Assembly: GCA_027579435.1 (NCBI GenBank)
Contig: JANBPK010001130.1
Span: 1 to 30,072 of the forward strand
Direction: 5' to 3'
Length of the DNA: 30,072 nucleotides
DNA from: Candolleomyces eurysporus
Taxonomy: Eukaryota; Basidiomycota; Agaricomycetes; Agaricales; Psathyrellaceae
The number at the start of each line of letters is the position of its first letter. Position 1 is the stretch's first letter. Positions 29,666 through 30,072 of the stretch are shown in pieces. The notes under the pieces were generated by a model. That model saw only the letters and a list, made by a program, of their open reading frames with translations, was not told the origin of the DNA and ran no database searches. Both the position numbers and the translations under genes were made by a program.

Positions 29666-29976
29666 GCAGCCGCTTGTACAACACATATGAAGAGTGGATT
29701 TAGACGATGCGGCTGCAGTTGTGGTCACCATATGCGCGGCCTAGTAGACAGTGCGGCTGCTGCTTGTATGACAAAGTTCATAGGCAATCTAAACAGTGCG
29801 GCCACGGATCGGCCAAGAGAATTATATGGTCGTCTTCACAATGCAGCTGCAATGAAACTACCAGATTGGTAGGCCATCTAGACGCTGCAGCTGCTGCATG
29901 TACAGTTGAACTCATGTTGTCTAAACAATGCGGCTGCTGATCGGCAGCCAAATTGGTAGTGTGGCTGCTAGTTGCA
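29666..29976. repeat. Degenerate ~44-bp tandem repeat on GCGGCTGC/GCAGCTGC
   Basis: The anchor word CGGCTGC, CAGCTGC or close variants recurs at about 29666, 29710, 29754, 29799, 29844, 29888 and 29931: spacing 43-45 bp, seven units, with a shortened last one. Units end in CTAAACAATG-like sequence. The short plus- and minus-strand frames over it are repeat artefacts. Confidence 0.75.
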
Positions 29977-30072
29977 CCCTCGACTGGTTTACATTGTTTT
30001 GCTACTGATAGGAGTACCATTCATGAATGTTGCCGAGCTTTTTAATACTTCTCAATCCATTTTTTCCACCGA

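Overview
The window looks like a transposon-rich, gene-poor stretch of a filamentous basidiomycete genome, most likely an agaricomycete (mushroom-forming fungus). The clues are very short introns (48-67 nt, GTAAGT/GTGAGT donors, TAG or CAG acceptors), several LTR-retrotransposon remnants, a Tc1 element, multicopy protein families I recognise from agaricomycete genomes, and many tandem repeats. I see no rRNA, tRNA, CRISPR array or bacterial-type operon. Isolated single Ns, several of them beside homopolymers, look like assembly ambiguities. All family names here come from motif recognition, not from a database search.

Region by region. (1) 1-4.9 kb, plus strand: two spliced genes, a Zn2Cys6-like protein (partial at its 5' end) and a basic/acidic low-complexity protein. 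An apparently intact Tc1 element (1606 bp, DD34E transposase) sits inside the third intron of the second gene. (2) 4.9-7.0 kb, minus strand: RNase H plus integrase of a Ty3/gypsy-like polymerase, with one internal TGA, ending 18 bp from the stop of the convergent plus-strand gene. Its upstream (RT) side is cut by a 1.75-kb element (7.0-8.74 kb) with inverted termini, packed with GTCCAGTGGAC-like words. (3) 8.74-11 kb: a degenerate coding fragment, a region rich in GCCGCGCGAG-like words, and a minisatellite with a 125-bp higher-order period. (4) 11-14.8 kb, minus strand: a pseudogene resembling the zinc-finger/N-terminal part of fungal RecQ-like (telomere-linked type) helicases. It is split by a 780-bp solo LTR with a perfect 5-bp target duplication and ends before any helicase domain. 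(5) 15.4-18.8 kb, plus strand: a run of tiny exons, then a decayed copy of an uncharacterised agaricomycete family. (6) 19-19.3 kb: a 50-bp tandem repeat built on AACGTTGGTCAACGTT. (7) 20.6-22.9 kb, minus strand: decayed genes, one resembling the fungal TET/JBP-type 2-oxoglutarate dioxygenase fold but with key residues substituted. (8) 24.7-28.2 kb, minus strand: a second Ty3/gypsy-like element (gag, protease, integrase) that has lost its RT and RNase H. (9) 28.2-30.07 kb: mostly non-coding, with a hairpin and a 44-bp tandem repeat.

The window therefore reads as a graveyard of nested insertions, possibly subtelomeric or heterochromatic; that placement is inference. Most premature stops can be explained by single C-to-T or G-to-A transitions. 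The best-preserved units are the Tc1 element and the two plus-strand genes at the left end. The most unusual arrangement is the pair of intron-containing plus-strand genes lying convergent with a retrotransposon pol, which may be antisense accessory genes of that element.
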